Shown here piece after piece: positions 5,604-6,125 of a stretch of DNA of 6,125 bases. The position numbers and the translations under genes were made by a program. The stretch comes from Phycisphaerae bacterium (GTDB lineage Bacteria > Planctomycetota > Phycisphaerae > UBA1845). Within the stretch, counting starts at the first letter, position 1. The number at the start of each line of letters is the position of its first letter. The notes beneath the pieces were generated by a model. It was not told the DNA's origin, did not search any database, and saw only the letters and a program-made list of their open reading frames with translations. The DNA lies in contig JANQGB010000100.1 in assembly GCA_028277545.1 (NCBI GenBank), forward strand, positions 1 through 6,125. Direction: 5' to 3'.

Positions 5604-6125
5604 CCGACACGCTCGGCTTTCTGCTGTACGGCATCTTCGCGATAGGCGCAGCGGGCGTGTACTTCGCGCTGCCCCGTTCGGGGCGGTCGACGCGGGTGGC
5701 CGGCGGCATCCTTGGCCTGGCGGCGGTGGCGCTGCTGGTGGTGCTGCTGGTGGTCCGGGCGGCCCCGCAGGATCACGCCGTGTACGGTTACATCTTCTCG
5801 GCGGTGGCGTTGCTGGCCGCCGGGAGGGTAGTGACGCATCCCAAGCCGGTCTACAGCGCGTTGTATCTGGTTCTGGTGGTGGTGGCGGTCGCGTTTCTGG
5901 CGGTTGTCAAAGAGGCCGAGTTCCTGGGCGTGGCGCTGATAATCGTGTATGCCGGGGCCATTCTGGTGACGTATGCGTTCGTGCTCATGCTGGCTCAGCA
6001 GAGCGGAGCGTCGCAGGCTGACACTCGATCGCGGGAGCCGTTTCTGGCCGTTCTGGTGGGGTTCGTGGTGATGGCCGCGGTGGCCGGCCAGGTTGGGACG
6101 GTGCCGACGGGCGCCGGCACCCCAG
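5600..6125 (+). CDS. nuoJ: NADH-quinone oxidoreductase subunit J (ND6-type), 3' end outside window
   Basis: This membrane-arm subunit is part of the path coupling quinone reduction to proton pumping. 175 codons are present and the frame is still open at the window end. The family core is THPKPVYSALYLVLVVV (79-95), then EAEFLGVALIIVYAGAILV (105-123) and TYAFVLML (124-131). Tyr117 matches the Tyr59 position of E. coli NuoJ in the helix with the pi-bulge. Where E. coli has Glu55 this protein has Leu113. The family TH-x-x-PV motif sits near residue 21 in E. coli but at 79 here. The additional N-terminal part contains two hydrophobic helices (about 5-24 and 34-52) joined by a basic loop PRSGRSTR. 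The GTG start overlaps the nuoI stop by four bases. Confidence 0.93.
   Translation, partial: MTDTLGFLLYGIFAIGAAGVYFALPRSGRSTRVAGGILGLAAVALLVVLLVVRAAPQDHAVYGYIFSAVALLAAGRVVTHPKPVYSALYLVLVVVAVAFLAVVKEAEFLGVALIIVYAGAILVTYAFVLMLAQQSGASQADTRSREPFLAVLVGFVVMAAVAGQVGTVPTGAGTP

Overview
This window is part of a respiratory complex I (NADH:quinone oxidoreductase, Nuo) operon on the + strand, in the order nuoF, nuoG, [inserted element with a four-helix-bundle gene], nuoH, nuoI, nuoJ (cut by the window end). NuoF and NuoG form most of the electron-input arm (NADH/FMN site and a chain of Fe-S clusters). NuoI carries two more [4Fe-4S] clusters towards the quinone site. NuoH forms the membrane side of the quinone cavity, and NuoJ is a membrane-arm subunit. 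nuoE would be expected just upstream and nuoK/L/M/N downstream, but neither is visible here.

The DNA is GC-rich with frequent GTG starts. The NuoG is compact, about 540 residues, and its C-terminal half looks like the shortened form I associate with Planctomycetota. A planctomycete-like bacterium (Phycisphaerae or a related lineage) is my best guess. This is inference from protein style, not a database match.

Layout: 1-124 is a leader or the tail of an upstream gene. nuoF is 125-1423, followed by a 40-bp gap with a hairpin. nuoG is 1464-3089. A 615-bp gap at 3090-3704 then breaks an otherwise tight operon. It holds a roughly 556-bp unit bounded by inverted arrays of the heptamer AATTGAG (left 3103-3152, right 3634-3654) around a 119-codon gene of the 23S rRNA intervening-sequence / four-helix-bundle family. 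nuoH (3705-4970), nuoI (4983-5603) and nuoJ (5600 onward) follow with 12 bp and then a 4-bp overlap.

The most notable feature is this element. The family is best known from intervening sequences inside 23S rRNA genes, which sit in a stem cut by RNase III. Here the same gene type, with inverted ends that could form a stem of about 24 bp, lies in a protein-coding operon, and removing it leaves a normal 59-bp nuoG-nuoH spacer. Smaller oddities are an EF-hand-like loop in NuoH, a NuoJ with about 58 extra N-terminal residues, and a perfect hairpin next to a GGGACAGG motif inside the element. All long minus-strand open frames are GC-driven shadows of the nuo genes.
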